64,000 nt of DNA from Desulfosarcina widdelii (GCF_009688965.1 NZ_AP021875.1:5332001-5396000); one strand, 5' to 3'; positions 17,181-25,336 are shown, numbered from the stretch's first letter. Made by a program: numbers and translations. Notes: generated from the letters alone by a model not told the origin.

Positions 17181-18497
17181 TCAGGCGTCATCGGCTGCCG
17201 GTTGAGGGCCTTTTCTGGCAAAATTGGCAATCAGGTAGAACCCGGCAATTCCGAGCAGGCCATAAACCAGGATAAATCCGGCCAGAGTGGTCATGACTTG
17301 CGATGCGGCGACCGGCGAAGCGGCTTCGGCGGTCTTGAGCAGGCCGTAAACGATCCACGGCTGGCGGCCGACTTCGGCCAGTACCCATCCCATTTCATTG
17401 GCAATGTAGGGCAAAGGTATGGCAAACAGCATGATCCAGAGATACCAGCGGGATTCAACCAATCGTTTTCTGAGGACGAAACCAACGATGGTGAGCAGTG
17501 GGAAAAGGGTTCCCAAAGCGACCATGGTACGGAAGGAGACGAAGGTCAACAGCACCGGCGGACGTTCGTCTTTGGGGATGTCCTTCAGGCCGGTTACCGT
17601 TGCATTGAAATCGTGATGCCCGAGAAAACTCAATACGCCGGGTATGCTGCCGATTTCGATCCTGTTGCGTTCATTGGCTTCGTCCGGAATGGCAAAAAGG
17701 ACAATGGGGGCCTGGGACTGGGTTTCCCAATGGGATTCCATGGCGGCCAGTTTGGACGGCTGGGTCTCGGTCACATGCACGGCGTGCAGGTCGCCGGTGA
17801 TGACGACCACGATGGATGCGATCAATCCCACAACGAGGCCGATGTTGAAGGAGCGGGTGAAAAATTCGATGTGCTGCTTTTTCAAAAGGTGCCAGGCACT
17901 GATGCCCATGATGAAAAATGCGCTGAGGATAAAGGCCGAGGGAATGGTATGGACGATCTCGAGCAAACCGAATTTATTGGTCACCACGGCCAGAAAGTCG
18001 GTCAGTTCCGCACGGCCGTCCCGGATGGTGTAGCCAACAGGATGCTGCATCCAGCCATTGGCCAGAAGAATCCAGATCGCCGAGACGTTGCCGGCCGCGG
18101 CGACCAGCCACATCACCGTGGCGTGGGCCTTCTTGGACAGTTTTTTCCAGCCGAAGATCCAGATGCCGATAAAGGTCGATTCAAGGAAAAAGGCCAGGGA
18201 GGCCTCGATGGCCAGCAGCGATCCGAAAATGTCGCCGACATAGGCCGAATAGCGGGACCAGTTGGTACCGAACTGAAATTCCAGGGTGATGCCGGTGACC
18301 ACGCCCAGGGCAAAGTTAATCAGAAACAATTTCCCCCAGAACTTCGTCATGCGCAGATAAGTTTCGTCATTGGTTTTCACATAACGGGTCTCCATGTATG
18401 CAACCATTACCGACAACCCCAAAGTAAGGGGGACGAACAGGAAGTGAAACATGGTAGCGGCGGCAAATTGGAGCCTGGATAACATGACAACGTCCAT
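17181..18497 (-). CDS. cydA: Cytochrome bd quinol oxidase subunit I
   Basis: A protein of 438 residues. The ATG at 18497 follows AGGAGGATTTTGT. Heme ligand candidates are the His in SRLQFAAATMFHFLF (heme d/b595 side), the His in GWMQHPVGY and the Met in the helix before GRQPW. GRQPWIVYG is the bd signature. The total length and the region between helices 6 and 7 fit the short-Q-loop class. It is the first gene of a two-gene unit with cydB 47 bp downstream. Confidence 0.95.
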   Translation of the reverse strand: MDVVMLSRLQFAAATMFHFLFVPLTLGLSVMVAYMETRYVKTNDETYLRMTKFWGKLFLINFALGVVTGITLEFQFGTNWSRYSAYVGDIFGSLLAIEASLAFFLESTFIGIWIFGWKKLSKKAHATVMWLVAAAGNVSAIWILLANGWMQHPVGYTIRDGRAELTDFLAVVTNKFGLLEIVHTIPSAFILSAFFIMGISAWHLLKKQHIEFFTRSFNIGLVVGLIASIVVVITGDLHAVHVTETQPSKLAAMESHWETQSQAPIVLFAIPDEANERNRIEIGSIPGVLSFLGHHDFNATVTGLKDIPKDERPPVLLTFVSFRTMVALGTLFPLLTIVGFVLRKRLVESRWYLWIMLFAIPLPYIANEMGWVLAEVGRQPWIVYGLLKTAEAASPVAASQVMTTLAGFILVYGLLGIAGFYLIANFARKGPQPAADDA

Positions 18498-18699
18498 ACA
18501 AAATCCTCCTTGAACAGGCACGTACAGCCCGCCCATCCTCAAGCGGGCTGCCGTCAAAAGCGTTCATGCGCAAAGGTCTGCCGATTTATCCCGCACCTAT
18601 CCGGTAATCGCCGGTATCCTCAAAACGTCGCATCCCGTGATTTAAAGGGGTTCGGAGATCGGGTCGAACAAACGCCGGCAGACGCAATCCGTTGCCGAT

Positions 18700-18885
18700 T
18701 CAGACGCCCGCCTCATATGTACAGGTATTGAAATCGATCTCCTTGCCGCATTTTGCGCAGGTGTGGGTCTTGTCGAATTCGTCGGAGAAAATCTCTTTGC
18801 TCTCACCGCATTCGGGACATTTGCAGGTAAAGGATTTCAGGTTCTTGAAATTCTCATAGCCGGGGCAGTGTTGGGGAGTTGACAT
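18700..18885 (-). CDS. Small double-CXXC zinc-ribbon protein
   Basis: A protein of 61 residues with an excellent ribosome site (AAAGGAGGCTAAC). It holds CKCPECGESKEIF and CAKCGKEID, a four-cysteine metal-binding knuckle, and two extra cysteines at the ends. The two pairs suggest a rubredoxin-like or zinc-ribbon site. The family is unknown to me, but its place in a block of non-heme iron proteins suggests a redox or metal-binding role. Confidence 0.75.
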   Translation of the reverse strand: MSTPQHCPGYENFKNLKSFTCKCPECGESKEIFSDEFDKTHTCAKCGKEIDFNTCTYEAGV

Positions 18886-18958
18886 GTTAGCCTCCTTTTG
18901 TATTCAATTCATTGACGTTGGAAAGATATGGGGATTTCAATTTTCGAACAGGCACCGA

Positions 18959-19393
18959 TCAAGCAAACTTCTCAGCAATTTCACGACCGTAATCTTGCGC
19001 CATTTTCATGCCGCCGCCCAGACCGGCTGCTTTGAGCCTCAATGGCGCAGTGACCATGTTCATCTGGTAGATGTTCTTCATGGTATCGAAAATCCGGTCC
19101 GGGGCCTCGCCGCTCCAGCCGAATGCGCCGAATGCGCCTCCGACCTTGCCGTTCAACTCGGCTTTCTCGGCCATGAAAAGCAGCGTCTTCATGCCTTGAA
19201 CCATCTCGCCGTGATATGTTGGAGAGCCCAGTACCACGGCATCGAACCCCTTCAGGTCGTCCTCCTTTTTCACATCGGTAACCTTCTTGACTTCCGCTTC
19301 ATGGCCGGAGAATCGAATGCCCTCGGCAATGAGATTGGCGATTTTTTCGGTTTCACCGGTGCGTGTCGCATACACGATGAGTGCTTTTGCCAT
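18959..19393 (-). CDS. Flavodoxin
   Basis: A protein of 144 residues with the complete flavodoxin plan: phosphate loop TRTGETEKIA, the 50s loop GSPTYHGEM and the 90s loop FGAFGWSGEA. It binds FMN and carries electrons in the cytoplasm. It resembles the C-terminal flavodoxin domain of FprA (AFGxxGWSGEA), so the two may share ancestry. The ribosome site is AGAAAAGGAAAAG. It lies in the same direction as the zinc-ribbon and rubredoxin-like genes. Confidence 0.92.
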   Translation of the reverse strand: MAKALIVYATRTGETEKIANLIAEGIRFSGHEAEVKKVTDVKKEDDLKGFDAVVLGSPTYHGEMVQGMKTLLFMAEKAELNGKVGGAFGAFGWSGEAPDRIFDTMKNIYQMNMVTAPLRLKAAGLGGGMKMAQDYGREIAEKFA

Positions 19394-19410
19394 TTTCTTT
19401 TCCTTTTCTC

Positions 19411-19566
19411 TTATTTTATGCGCGGGTCTTTGCCCTCATATTCACAATCGGGGGTGTAACAGGTGTTGTCCAGAAATTCGCATTTTTCCTTACAGGAAGG
19501 GCATTTTTCCGGTGGCTGGTCCGCCACCAGTTCATAGCCGCAATTGCCGCATTTCCAGTTCGCCAT
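19411..19566 (-). CDS. Rubredoxin-like small iron/zinc protein
   Basis: A protein of 51 residues. The ATG at 19566 follows AAGGAGGTTCCCC. It opens with WKCGNCGYEL and CPSC, as in the rubredoxin tail of rubrerythrin, then adds a second cysteine group (KCEFLDNTCYTPDCEYEG) that normal rubredoxins lack. It could bind a rubredoxin-type iron plus another metal. It lies 17 bp upstream of the flavodoxin gene. Confidence 0.85.
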   Translation of the reverse strand: MANWKCGNCGYELVADQPPEKCPSCKEKCEFLDNTCYTPDCEYEGKDPRIK

Positions 19567-19732
19567 GGGGAACCTCCTTGGTGGTTGTTGGTCATGTGGC
19601 CGGTGGCCGCCAACGAGGAGAAGTTGGCGGACACGGGTCACATGCAGTCCGGGCCGGTTGCCCGGACTGAAAGTGATGGTAGGCGGTCGGCAGGCGACCA
19701 ACCGCCTCTTCTGACGTGCTTAAAGCGTGCTT

Positions 19733-20107
19733 CTATGCTTTCCACAAGCCATGCAGATTGCAGTACTCCCTAGCGGAGACCGATGCCGCATCGGTCATGA
19801 AAACCGCCTCGGGTGTCTGCCCCGGTTCGAGAAACTGAAAATACGATTTGCCGTCGGCGATCAGTTCGATCCACTGAATGTAATGCTTTTCTTCCATGGG
19901 ATGGGGCACGCCGCCAACCTTGACCTTGTATCCGCCGTCGATTTTCTCGATAACCGGTACGTGTTTTTCCTTGGCTGCATCGACCGTGTTTTCGGTCAGT
20001 TTCTTCATCGGCTGCCCACAGCACACCAATTCTCCGGCACCGCCATTCAGGACTTCAACGATATTTCCGCAAACATCGCATTTATAAACTTCATACCTTT
20101 CCGCCAT
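19733..20107 (-). CDS. dfx: Desulfoferrodoxin (superoxide reductase, two-iron class)
   Basis: A protein of 124 residues, preceded by AAAAAGGAGAAAAAA. The N-terminal desulforedoxin-like site is CDVCG with CCGQPM. The C-terminal catalytic site shows its histidines (VPHPMEEKHYIQW) and the final Cys/His pair in YCNLHGLW, so all iron ligands are present. It reduces superoxide to hydrogen peroxide in the cytoplasm using rubredoxin electrons. The peroxide is then a substrate for the rubrerythrin encoded just upstream. Confidence 0.95.
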   Translation of the reverse strand: MAERYEVYKCDVCGNIVEVLNGGAGELVCCGQPMKKLTENTVDAAKEKHVPVIEKIDGGYKVKVGGVPHPMEEKHYIQWIELIADGKSYFQFLEPGQTPEAVFMTDAASVSAREYCNLHGLWKA

Positions 20108-20164
20108 TTTTTTCTCCTTTTTCGTTTTTGTTGCTAAAAAAAGAACGCCTTTGTCCCTCTTTGG

Positions 20165-20740
20165 CTACCAGTTCTCGCCCAGCAGTTCGAAATGGGCCTG
20201 GGGATGGGCGCAGGCCGGGCATACCTCGGGCGCCTCGGTGCCTTCGTGCAGGTACCCGCAGTTGCGGCAGCGCCAGGTCACGCTTTCATCGCGCTTGAAC
20301 ACCCGACTGGCCTCGATGTTGGCCTTCAGGTCCAGGTAGCGCTTCTCGTGCTGCTTCTCGGCTACGGCGATAGCCTCGAAGATGTAAGCGATGTGATCGA
20401 ATCCCTCCTCCCGGGCGATCTTGGCGAACCCCGGATACATGGTGGTCCATTCGTAATTCTCGCCGCCGGCCGCCTCTGCCAGATTCTCCGTGGTGGTGCC
20501 GATCACTCCGGCCGGAAAAGCGCCGGTGATTTCCACTTCGCCCCCTTCCAGCAGCTTGAACAGCCGCTTGGCGTGCTCCTTCTCCTGGTTGGCGGTCTCT
20601 TCGAAAATGTCCGCGATCTGAACGAAGCCCTCTTTTTTGGCTTGCTTGGAAAAGTAGGTGTAGCGGTTCCGCGCCTGGGATTCTCCGCTGAATGCCGTCA
20701 AAATGTTCTTTTCCGTCTGCGTTCCCTTGATACTTGCCAC
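20165..20740 (-). CDS. Rubrerythrin (NADH/rubredoxin peroxidase)
   Basis: A protein of 191 residues starting at GTG 20740, chosen because AAAGGAGG lies 8 bp upstream and the product then begins with the standard VASIKGTQTEKNIL. Diiron ligands are seen in FSGESQARNRYTYF, EETANQEKEHAKRLF and FEAIAVAEKQHEKRY. The C-terminus is a rubredoxin knuckle (CRNCGY and CPAC). It reduces H2O2 in the cytoplasm. Downstream desulfoferrodoxin supplies the matching superoxide step. Confidence 0.95.
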   Translation of the reverse strand: MASIKGTQTEKNILTAFSGESQARNRYTYFSKQAKKEGFVQIADIFEETANQEKEHAKRLFKLLEGGEVEITGAFPAGVIGTTTENLAEAAGGENYEWTTMYPGFAKIAREEGFDHIAYIFEAIAVAEKQHEKRYLDLKANIEASRVFKRDESVTWRCRNCGYLHEGTEAPEVCPACAHPQAHFELLGENW

Positions 20741-20806
20741 TTGAATTCCTCCTTTGAACGGTTTTAATAAGGTTTGTGTTTTCCAATACGATTGCACTGC
20801 TTTTTC

Positions 20807-21016
20807 TCAGCAGTGGTTGTCCCACCAACCTTTGGCGATATGCTTGAGCTTTTCCGCTTCGGCAATCTGCTTGATTTTATAACCGGAGTCGCGAAGCATG
20901 CCGTACAAGATACCGCAACCGGTGTCTTCGCGCTCGTCGTCGCCTTTATCGGCAAGCTGAATCATGCGTTCGGCCAGCAAAATGGCCTTCTCGAGATTGT
21001 GGTCACACGGTTTCAC
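20807..21016 (-). CDS. Conserved-looking small protein upstream of rubrerythrin
   Basis: A protein of 69 residues with a GTG start after GGGGAA. It is mostly helical (HNLEKAILLAERMIQLADKG), with single cysteines near the start (KPCDHN), in DTGCG and at the last position. I do not recognise the family. Its place at the head of the rubrerythrin-desulfoferrodoxin run and its good codon use argue that it is real. Confidence 0.6.
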   Translation of the reverse strand: MKPCDHNLEKAILLAERMIQLADKGDDEREDTGCGILYGMLRDSGYKIKQIAEAEKLKHIAKGWWDNHC

Positions 21017-21282
21017 GAATTGACATTCCCCGAAGAGATCCGATACCGGCCGTTGGGTTACGAACCGGCTGAAATGCCAATAGCTAAATCAAGATGTATG
21101 CCAATATCCAGCGGTCAGATATAAAGTGGTATAACAACTTGAAAAAATAATTTAATTTTTCCTGTTCGGCCAAAGAGCACCTGCATTCTCCTATGCCGAA
21201 CTGTTTTTCCGGTTGGATCGCAAACCCTGCATTTCCGCACGTCTCGCCGCGAAATCCGAAAACCTGAGTGTCTGAAAGGGTC

Positions 21283-21297
21283 TCACATTTTATGTGA
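21283..21297. promoter_or_regulatory. Perfect palindrome TCACAT-TTT-ATGTGA
   Basis: A 6-bp perfect dyad with a 3-bp centre, downstream of the AhpC-like gene and about 270 bp upstream of the 69-residue gene start on the minus strand. The half-sites are in the opposite order to a CRP site. It could be an operator for an unknown regulator of the peroxide genes. Confidence 0.3.
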
Positions 21298-21303
21298 TAC
21301 AAA

Positions 21304-21321
21304 GATGTCTCGCAAGACATC
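21304..21321 (-). terminator. Hairpin after the AhpC-like gene
   Basis: GATGTCT and AGACATC form a perfect 7-bp stem with a 4-base loop, 40 bp beyond the stop of the AhpC-like gene. On the minus strand it is followed only by CTTTG, so as an intrinsic terminator it is weak. Confidence 0.35.
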
Positions 21322-21360
21322 GGAGGTAAAACAGTTTTTCCCTAACGGCAGTCCGGGAAT

Positions 21361-21984
21361 CTACTTGGCTCCAGTGGAATGGATCGTCTTGAGTGCTTCC
21401 ACGATAGCCCCCAGATCGGGGCGTCGGTTGATGTCGGAAACCAGGATGAACCGAATAATTCCCGCTTTGTCGATGATGAACAAGGCCCGCTCCGCGGTTC
21501 CGTCGGTGCGAAGCACGCCGTACCTCCGGGCCGTCTCTCCATGGGGCCAGAAATCGGACAGCACGGGGAACCAGAGATCTCCCATCTGGCGGGTCCAGGC
21601 GAACAGTGTGGGCAGGTTGTCCACCGTGATGCCCAGCACGATGGCATCGTACTGTTCGAACAGGTCTCTGGCAATGTTGTAACCGGGCCATTGGTCGGAG
21701 CAGACCGGCGTCCAGGCCGCCGGTACGAAAGAGAGAATTACGTTGCGGCGCCCCAGGTAATCCTTGATGGAGACGGTTCCATTTTTAAGGGACGGCAGGG
21801 AAAAAACGGGCGCCGGGTCACCGATCTTGACGGTCAGTTCGCTGTCCACCGGTTTCAGGTGACCGGGGTCGTACAGCATGCCCTCCATGGCCGGGTTCGC
21901 GCCCAGACAGGGGCCACACAGAACCATGACCGATATCAGGGCCGCGGCAATGGCCAAAACCAGACATCGTCTGTGGCCTTTCAT
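21361..21984 (-). CDS. Exported AhpC/TSA-type peroxiredoxin-like protein
   Basis: A protein of 207 residues. The ATG at 21984 overlaps the stop of the preceding gene (ATGA). It starts with a Sec signal (KGHRRCLVLAIAAALI to GANPA). The thioredoxin-like peroxidase core follows: GDPAPVFSLPSL, then AAWTPVCSDQWPGY with the peroxidatic Cys after Thr, and VLRTDGTAERALFIID. No clear resolving Cys is visible, so it resembles a 1-Cys enzyme. It should act outside the cytoplasm, with the TlpA-like protein as the likely reductant. Confidence 0.75.
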   Translation of the reverse strand: MKGHRRCLVLAIAAALISVMVLCGPCLGANPAMEGMLYDPGHLKPVDSELTVKIGDPAPVFSLPSLKNGTVSIKDYLGRRNVILSFVPAAWTPVCSDQWPGYNIARDLFEQYDAIVLGITVDNLPTLFAWTRQMGDLWFPVLSDFWPHGETARRYGVLRTDGTAERALFIIDKAGIIRFILVSDINRRPDLGAIVEALKTIHSTGAK

Positions 21985-22556
21985 GGGGCACTGTCCCTGG
22001 CCAGGTCGTTCAGACGGGCCATGAAGGTTTCCAGCGATCCCATGCTGCCGGATCCTGTCCATAGGATGCGACCGTTGTCGTTGGGACCCAGGGCGGCGAC
22101 GATGAAAAACGGAGTGCGAACTTCGCCGATGGCCTTGTGGACGGTAAAATCTTCATCGGGGAACAGTGGGAACAAAATCGAATAGTGTTTGCGAAAATGG
22201 TTGATTTCAAATGTGGAGTTGCCGACGCCGATGCCGATCATCTTGACCCGGTCCCGCAAGGGCTCGGAATCCTGAATGGCCTGATAGAGCCGATTGACGG
22301 CCGGCGCCTCCCGCTGGCAATGGGGGCAGTACATGCTGAAAATTTCAATGACCAGTATTTTTCCGGCAATGGCGGTTGCCGAAAAAGCTTCGCCGGGGGG
22401 TAAGCCGAGGTATTCACGCGTTTCAGCCGATTCGGGCGTGGGCAGGCGCAGGTCAACCAACCGGTCGCCAATGGCTGGCATTTTCCCAGCCGATGCAACA
22501 GCGGATACCGCCAGAAAGGATAAAGCGACCAGCCACCACGGAGAGCGGATTTTCAT
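21981..22556 (-). CDS. TlpA/ResA-like exported thiol-disulfide protein
   Basis: A protein of 191 residues. The ATG at 22556 follows TTGGAGGTGG. The signal peptide is KIRSPWWLVALSFLAVSAVASA. A thioredoxin fold follows with the redox pair CPHC in IFSMYCPHCQREAP. It is probably a periplasmic reductant. Direct coupling to the exported peroxiredoxin makes that protein its natural partner; cytochrome c maturation is another possibility. Confidence 0.75.
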   Translation of the reverse strand: MKIRSPWWLVALSFLAVSAVASAGKMPAIGDRLVDLRLPTPESAETREYLGLPPGEAFSATAIAGKILVIEIFSMYCPHCQREAPAVNRLYQAIQDSEPLRDRVKMIGIGVGNSTFEINHFRKHYSILFPLFPDEDFTVHKAIGEVRTPFFIVAALGPNDNGRILWTGSGSMGSLETFMARLNDLARDSAP

Positions 22557-22619
22557 GGACCACCTCCAATCCAGGCGACTGCTTGCCACTGCCGTAGATT
22601 CGAAAAACGGATACGCGGA

Positions 22620-23093
22620 CTACTTGGTGGCGATCAGACGCCGGCTGAGAAGATTGATGTGCGACATTTCTTCCTTGATTATGTTGTCCAAGTGAGACTG
22701 GCCCAGTTCACCGGGCACCAGGTCCTTCATCCCCAGATAGAAAACGATCGAGTCCTTTTCAGCCAAAATGGCTGCCTTGAGAATTGCCTGCATGGACGTC
22801 GTGTCGATCTCCTTTTCGAAGAAAACGCGGGTATCCGCCAGTGCTTTGAGGTATTGTGCGGCTTCACCTGCGGGATCGAAAACCGTCGCGGTCTTTTCCG
22901 TTTCGGAAAGCTTTTTTCTCATGGCCGAAAAGGTTTTCTCATGATCGTCTTCCATGGCCGCCAGATCCAGTAGGAACTGCTTGGCGTCCGGGTCGGCAAC
23001 GTCGTTGGCCGCCTGCCGGTAAAAAAGGGCACCGTTTCTTTCGATCTGTTCGGCCATTTCAAATACATCGTCCGCATTGAAATCGTAGCTCAT
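22620..23093 (-). CDS. Ferritin-like (rubrerythrin-type) diiron protein
   Basis: A protein of 157 residues, entirely a four-helix bundle. Ligand motifs are EMAEQIERNGALFYRQ, AAMEDDHEKTF, AILAEKDSIVFY and EEMSHINLL, giving the four Glu and two His of the ferritin-like diiron site. It lacks the rubredoxin tail. Such proteins (COG1633 type) handle iron or peroxide. It lies 64 bp upstream of the TlpA-like gene in the same direction. Confidence 0.85.
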   Translation of the reverse strand: MSYDFNADDVFEMAEQIERNGALFYRQAANDVADPDAKQFLLDLAAMEDDHEKTFSAMRKKLSETEKTATVFDPAGEAAQYLKALADTRVFFEKEIDTTSMQAILKAAILAEKDSIVFYLGMKDLVPGELGQSHLDNIIKEEMSHINLLSRRLIATK

Positions 23094-23214
23094 GGTTGAA
23101 TTTGCCTTTCTTTTCTGCTGGCGGGGTTCATCACAAAAGGGTTGTCGTCTATTGGTATTTGCCCACTTCGCCGTCCTGCTGTCAACCCAAAAACGTAAAG
23201 GCGCGTTTGTCGCT

Positions 23215-23430
23215 TCACCCGTTTTTCTCGTTCAAGCGGCATTCGTCGTCCCACTCGGGGCAGGCGCTTTTTCGATCAGCTTGGAATTTGAGCATGCATT
23301 CACCGCATTCCAATTCTATATTGGGTGTATCTCCATGTTTTTCCAACAGTTCTTCTTTGGACATGACCTGGGCGAAACTGCACCCGCACTGGGGGCAGGC
23401 GGATTGGATTCGGTAGCGTTTTTTCGTCAT
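23215..23430 (-). CDS. Small cysteine-rich zinc-ribbon-like protein
   Basis: A protein of 71 residues. The ATG at 23430 follows AAAGGAGATCCCC. It has two CXXC pairs (ACPQCGCSF and CGECMLKF) and two more cysteines near the end (ACPEWDDEC). The layout suggests one zinc-ribbon or rubredoxin-like site. No family is recognised. It is the first gene of the minus-strand redox block. Confidence 0.7.
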   Translation of the reverse strand: MTKKRYRIQSACPQCGCSFAQVMSKEELLEKHGDTPNIELECGECMLKFQADRKSACPEWDDECRLNEKNG

Positions 23431-23908
23431 GTGGGGATCTCCTTTCGTTGGTTGGTTTTCATTGTTGTAATCATTTAAAGCAAAAAAGCAATACCGATGC
23501 CACAGATGCGTGGATGTGTGGCTCAAGATGGCATGGTTATTGACATGTTCCATATTATGTTTAGCGTGACGGTACTACGATTGACTGCGGGGCAACCCCA
23601 GTGTTGCAAAAGCCGGAGGGCGACAGAGGCAAGGCGCCAAGGGTGATGCTGTAGTTGGCTACCGCGATCCCTTGGCAACGCCGGATATGGTGGCCTCCGG
23701 CTTTCCCGAAGGGGAAAAAAGATAAAGAAAAATTCGCTCCAACCTGGAATGCACCGGTGGTGATTCCAAAAATGATAGCCGGATGCGTCTCATGGAAGGT
23801 AACCATGGCAGTTGCGATTTTTCTCAATCTTTTTTATGCAATATTGGGGTCAAGGTTCCGTAGACACGCCTTTATACGAAAATTTGTTACCCCATCAAGG
23901 AGGACCCC
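23431..23908. other. 478-bp divergent gap between the redox block and tpx
   Basis: It holds the 96-bp nested palindrome (23609-23704) and an AT-rich stretch near 23820-23890 that should contain the tpx promoter; TATACG with TCAAGG 17 bp upstream is a weak sigma-70 candidate. Open frames here have no ribosome sites and are not called. Confidence 0.5.
23609..23704. repeat. 96-bp nested palindrome
   Basis: The ends are a perfect 11-bp inverted repeat, AAAGCCGGAGG and CCTCCGGCTTT. Inside is a second perfect pair, CCAAGGG (23637-23643) and CCCTTGG (23669-23675). Nested stems of this kind are typical of REP/BIME or MITE elements. No second copy is present in the window. Confidence 0.65.
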
Positions 23909-24508
23909 ATGGCTGAAACCGCTTTTAAAGGAACGCCTGTTCCGTTGGCCGGCGAAATCCCCCAACCCGGTGCCGTGGCGCCGGATTTCCGTCTGGTCGG
24001 CAAAGATTTGTCCGACGTTGCGTTAAAGGACTATTCTGGAAAAACTGTTGTACTCAATATTTTCCCGAGTATCGATACAGAGGTCTGTGCCATGTCCGTG
24101 AGAAAATTCAACGCCGAGATCGCAAATTTCGACAATGCCGTCGTCATATGCGTGTCGGCCGATCTGCCTTTTGCCCATGGCCGTTTTTGCGGTGCCGAAG
24201 GGCTGGACCACGTGATCACCGCATCGACGTTCCGCAGTCCCGATTTCGGTGAGGCATACGGTCTGCGCATAGCCGAAGGACCGCTGGCCGGTCTGATGGC
24301 CCGGGCTGTTCTTGTAATCGACGGGAAGGGCAAGGTGGTCTACTCGCAGTTGGTGCCCGAAATCTCCCAGGAGCCGGATTACAAAGCAGCCCTGGCCTGT
24401 TTGTCAAACGAAGAGGTCTTGCAGGCCTGCACGGCCAGCTTCACTGCGGAACATTCACGGCCGCTGGACGAAGACGGTCCCTGCGATGATGGCCGGGCCG
24501 GTGGCTGA
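23909..24508 (+). CDS. tpx: Thiol peroxidase (Tpx, atypical 2-Cys peroxiredoxin)
   Basis: A protein of 199 residues with an ideal ribosome site (AAGGAGG). The peroxidatic Cys is in FPSIDTEVCAMSVRKFN and the resolving Cys in DLPFAHGRFCGAEGLDHV, the exact Tpx pattern. The usual Tpx ends near residue 168; here about 30 extra residues (ACTASFTAEHSRPLDEDG) form a tail with an additional Cys. It reduces alkyl hydroperoxides in the cytoplasm with thioredoxin. Thioredoxin 2 is encoded 0.8 kb downstream. Confidence 0.93.
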   Translation: MAETAFKGTPVPLAGEIPQPGAVAPDFRLVGKDLSDVALKDYSGKTVVLNIFPSIDTEVCAMSVRKFNAEIANFDNAVVICVSADLPFAHGRFCGAEGLDHVITASTFRSPDFGEAYGLRIAEGPLAGLMARAVLVIDGKGKVVYSQLVPEISQEPDYKAALACLSNEEVLQACTASFTAEHSRPLDEDGPCDDGRAGG

Positions 24509-24514
24509 AGAACT

Positions 24515-24667
24515 GTGCCCGTCCAGAAATGGCCAAGCCAATCTTACCCTTGGCCGATATCTTTGTTGCGCGAAAAATTTTATCCTCGGAATATCAACCA
24601 TATGCCTGTGGTTAAATTTTTCGTGCGCCTCCATCTCGACCAAATTTGCCTATTTCTGGATGGGCAC
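24515..24667. repeat. 153-bp long imperfect palindrome
   Basis: The outer arms 24515-24534 and 24648-24667 pair at 17 of 20 positions (GTGCCCGTCCAGAAAT against ATTTCTGGATGGGCAC). Inner arms GCGCGAAAAATTT and AAATTTTTCGTGCGC pair as well. It fills the whole gap between tpx and the VOC gene. A transcript would fold into one long hairpin. Confidence 0.65.
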
Positions 24668-24699
24668 TATACAGTGCATGCATGCCGGGAGGTAGGAAA

Positions 24700-25293
24700 A
24701 TGCCCCGCTACACTGGAATCAACCACCTCGCCATGGTTACCGGAGACATGGACGCCACCATCCGCTTCTGGAGGGACCTTCTGGGGATGCGTCTGGTGGC
24801 CGGGCTGGGCAGCAAGGGTTACCGGCACTATTTCCTGGAGATTTCCGAGCATGACATGATTGCGTTCTTCGAATGGCCGGGCGCTGAGGCCGTTACCGAA
24901 AAAGACCACGGGGTGCCGGTAAAGGGCCCTGTCGTCTTCGATCATGTTTCCGTTGGCGTTGTCGACGACCAGGACCTGTGGGAAATCAAAGATCGACTGG
25001 AAGCTGCCGATTTTTGGGTGTCCGAGACCATCGATCATGGTTTCATTCACTCCATCTACGCCTTCGATCCCAATGGCATTCCCATCGAATTCAGTGCACC
25101 TTGCCCCGATGTCGATGTGCGTCGCCATCCCCAGATGCATGATCGTCATCCGGCGAAAACCGCTTTGGAAGGCGCTGAACCCCTGCCGGGAAAATGGCCG
25201 GCCGTTGTCCGCCGCACCCCAACAGACGAGCGGATGCTTTATCCCGGGGAAGGGGAGGTGTTTGCCGATGACGGGAAGGGATCGGGTGGATGA
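24700..25293 (+). CDS. Glyoxalase/VOC superfamily protein
   Basis: A protein of 197 residues. The ATG at 24700 follows GGGAGGTAGG. A single VOC domain spans residues 1-140: YTGINHLAMVTGDMDATI with a metal His, GYRHYFLEISEHDMIAFFE, VFDHVSVGV with a second His, and YAFDPNGIPIEFS with the last Glu. The metal site looks intact. The C-terminal 50 residues (HDRHPAKTALEGAEP) are an extra tail. The substrate is unknown; lactoylglutathione is unlikely to be native here. Confidence 0.8.
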   Translation: MPRYTGINHLAMVTGDMDATIRFWRDLLGMRLVAGLGSKGYRHYFLEISEHDMIAFFEWPGAEAVTEKDHGVPVKGPVVFDHVSVGVVDDQDLWEIKDRLEAADFWVSETIDHGFIHSIYAFDPNGIPIEFSAPCPDVDVRRHPQMHDRHPAKTALEGAEPLPGKWPAVVRRTPTDERMLYPGEGEVFADDGKGSGG

Positions 25294-25336
25294 ACGCCAT
25301 GCCGGATCCCATCATGATCCCGAACAAGGAGGGACA

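Larger units (their letters stand above)
21017..21360. other. 344-bp gene-free region with two palindromes
   Basis: It lies between the AhpC-like gene and the 69-residue gene, both on the minus strand, and probably holds the promoter for the rubrerythrin run. Two structures stand out: TCACATTTTATGTGA at 21283-21297, a symmetric operator-like site, and the hairpin GATGTCT-CGCA-AGACATC at 21304-21321. An AT-rich stretch near 21120-21170 could hold a promoter, but no clean -35/-10 pair was found. Confidence 0.5.

Noticed and set aside
21084..21320. Open frame of 78 codons in the gap before rubrerythrin
   Set aside because: It covers both palindromes, has poor codon use and no ribosome site.
23655..24026. 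Open frame of 123 codons upstream of tpx
   Set aside because: It overlaps tpx, crosses the nested palindrome and has no ribosome site.
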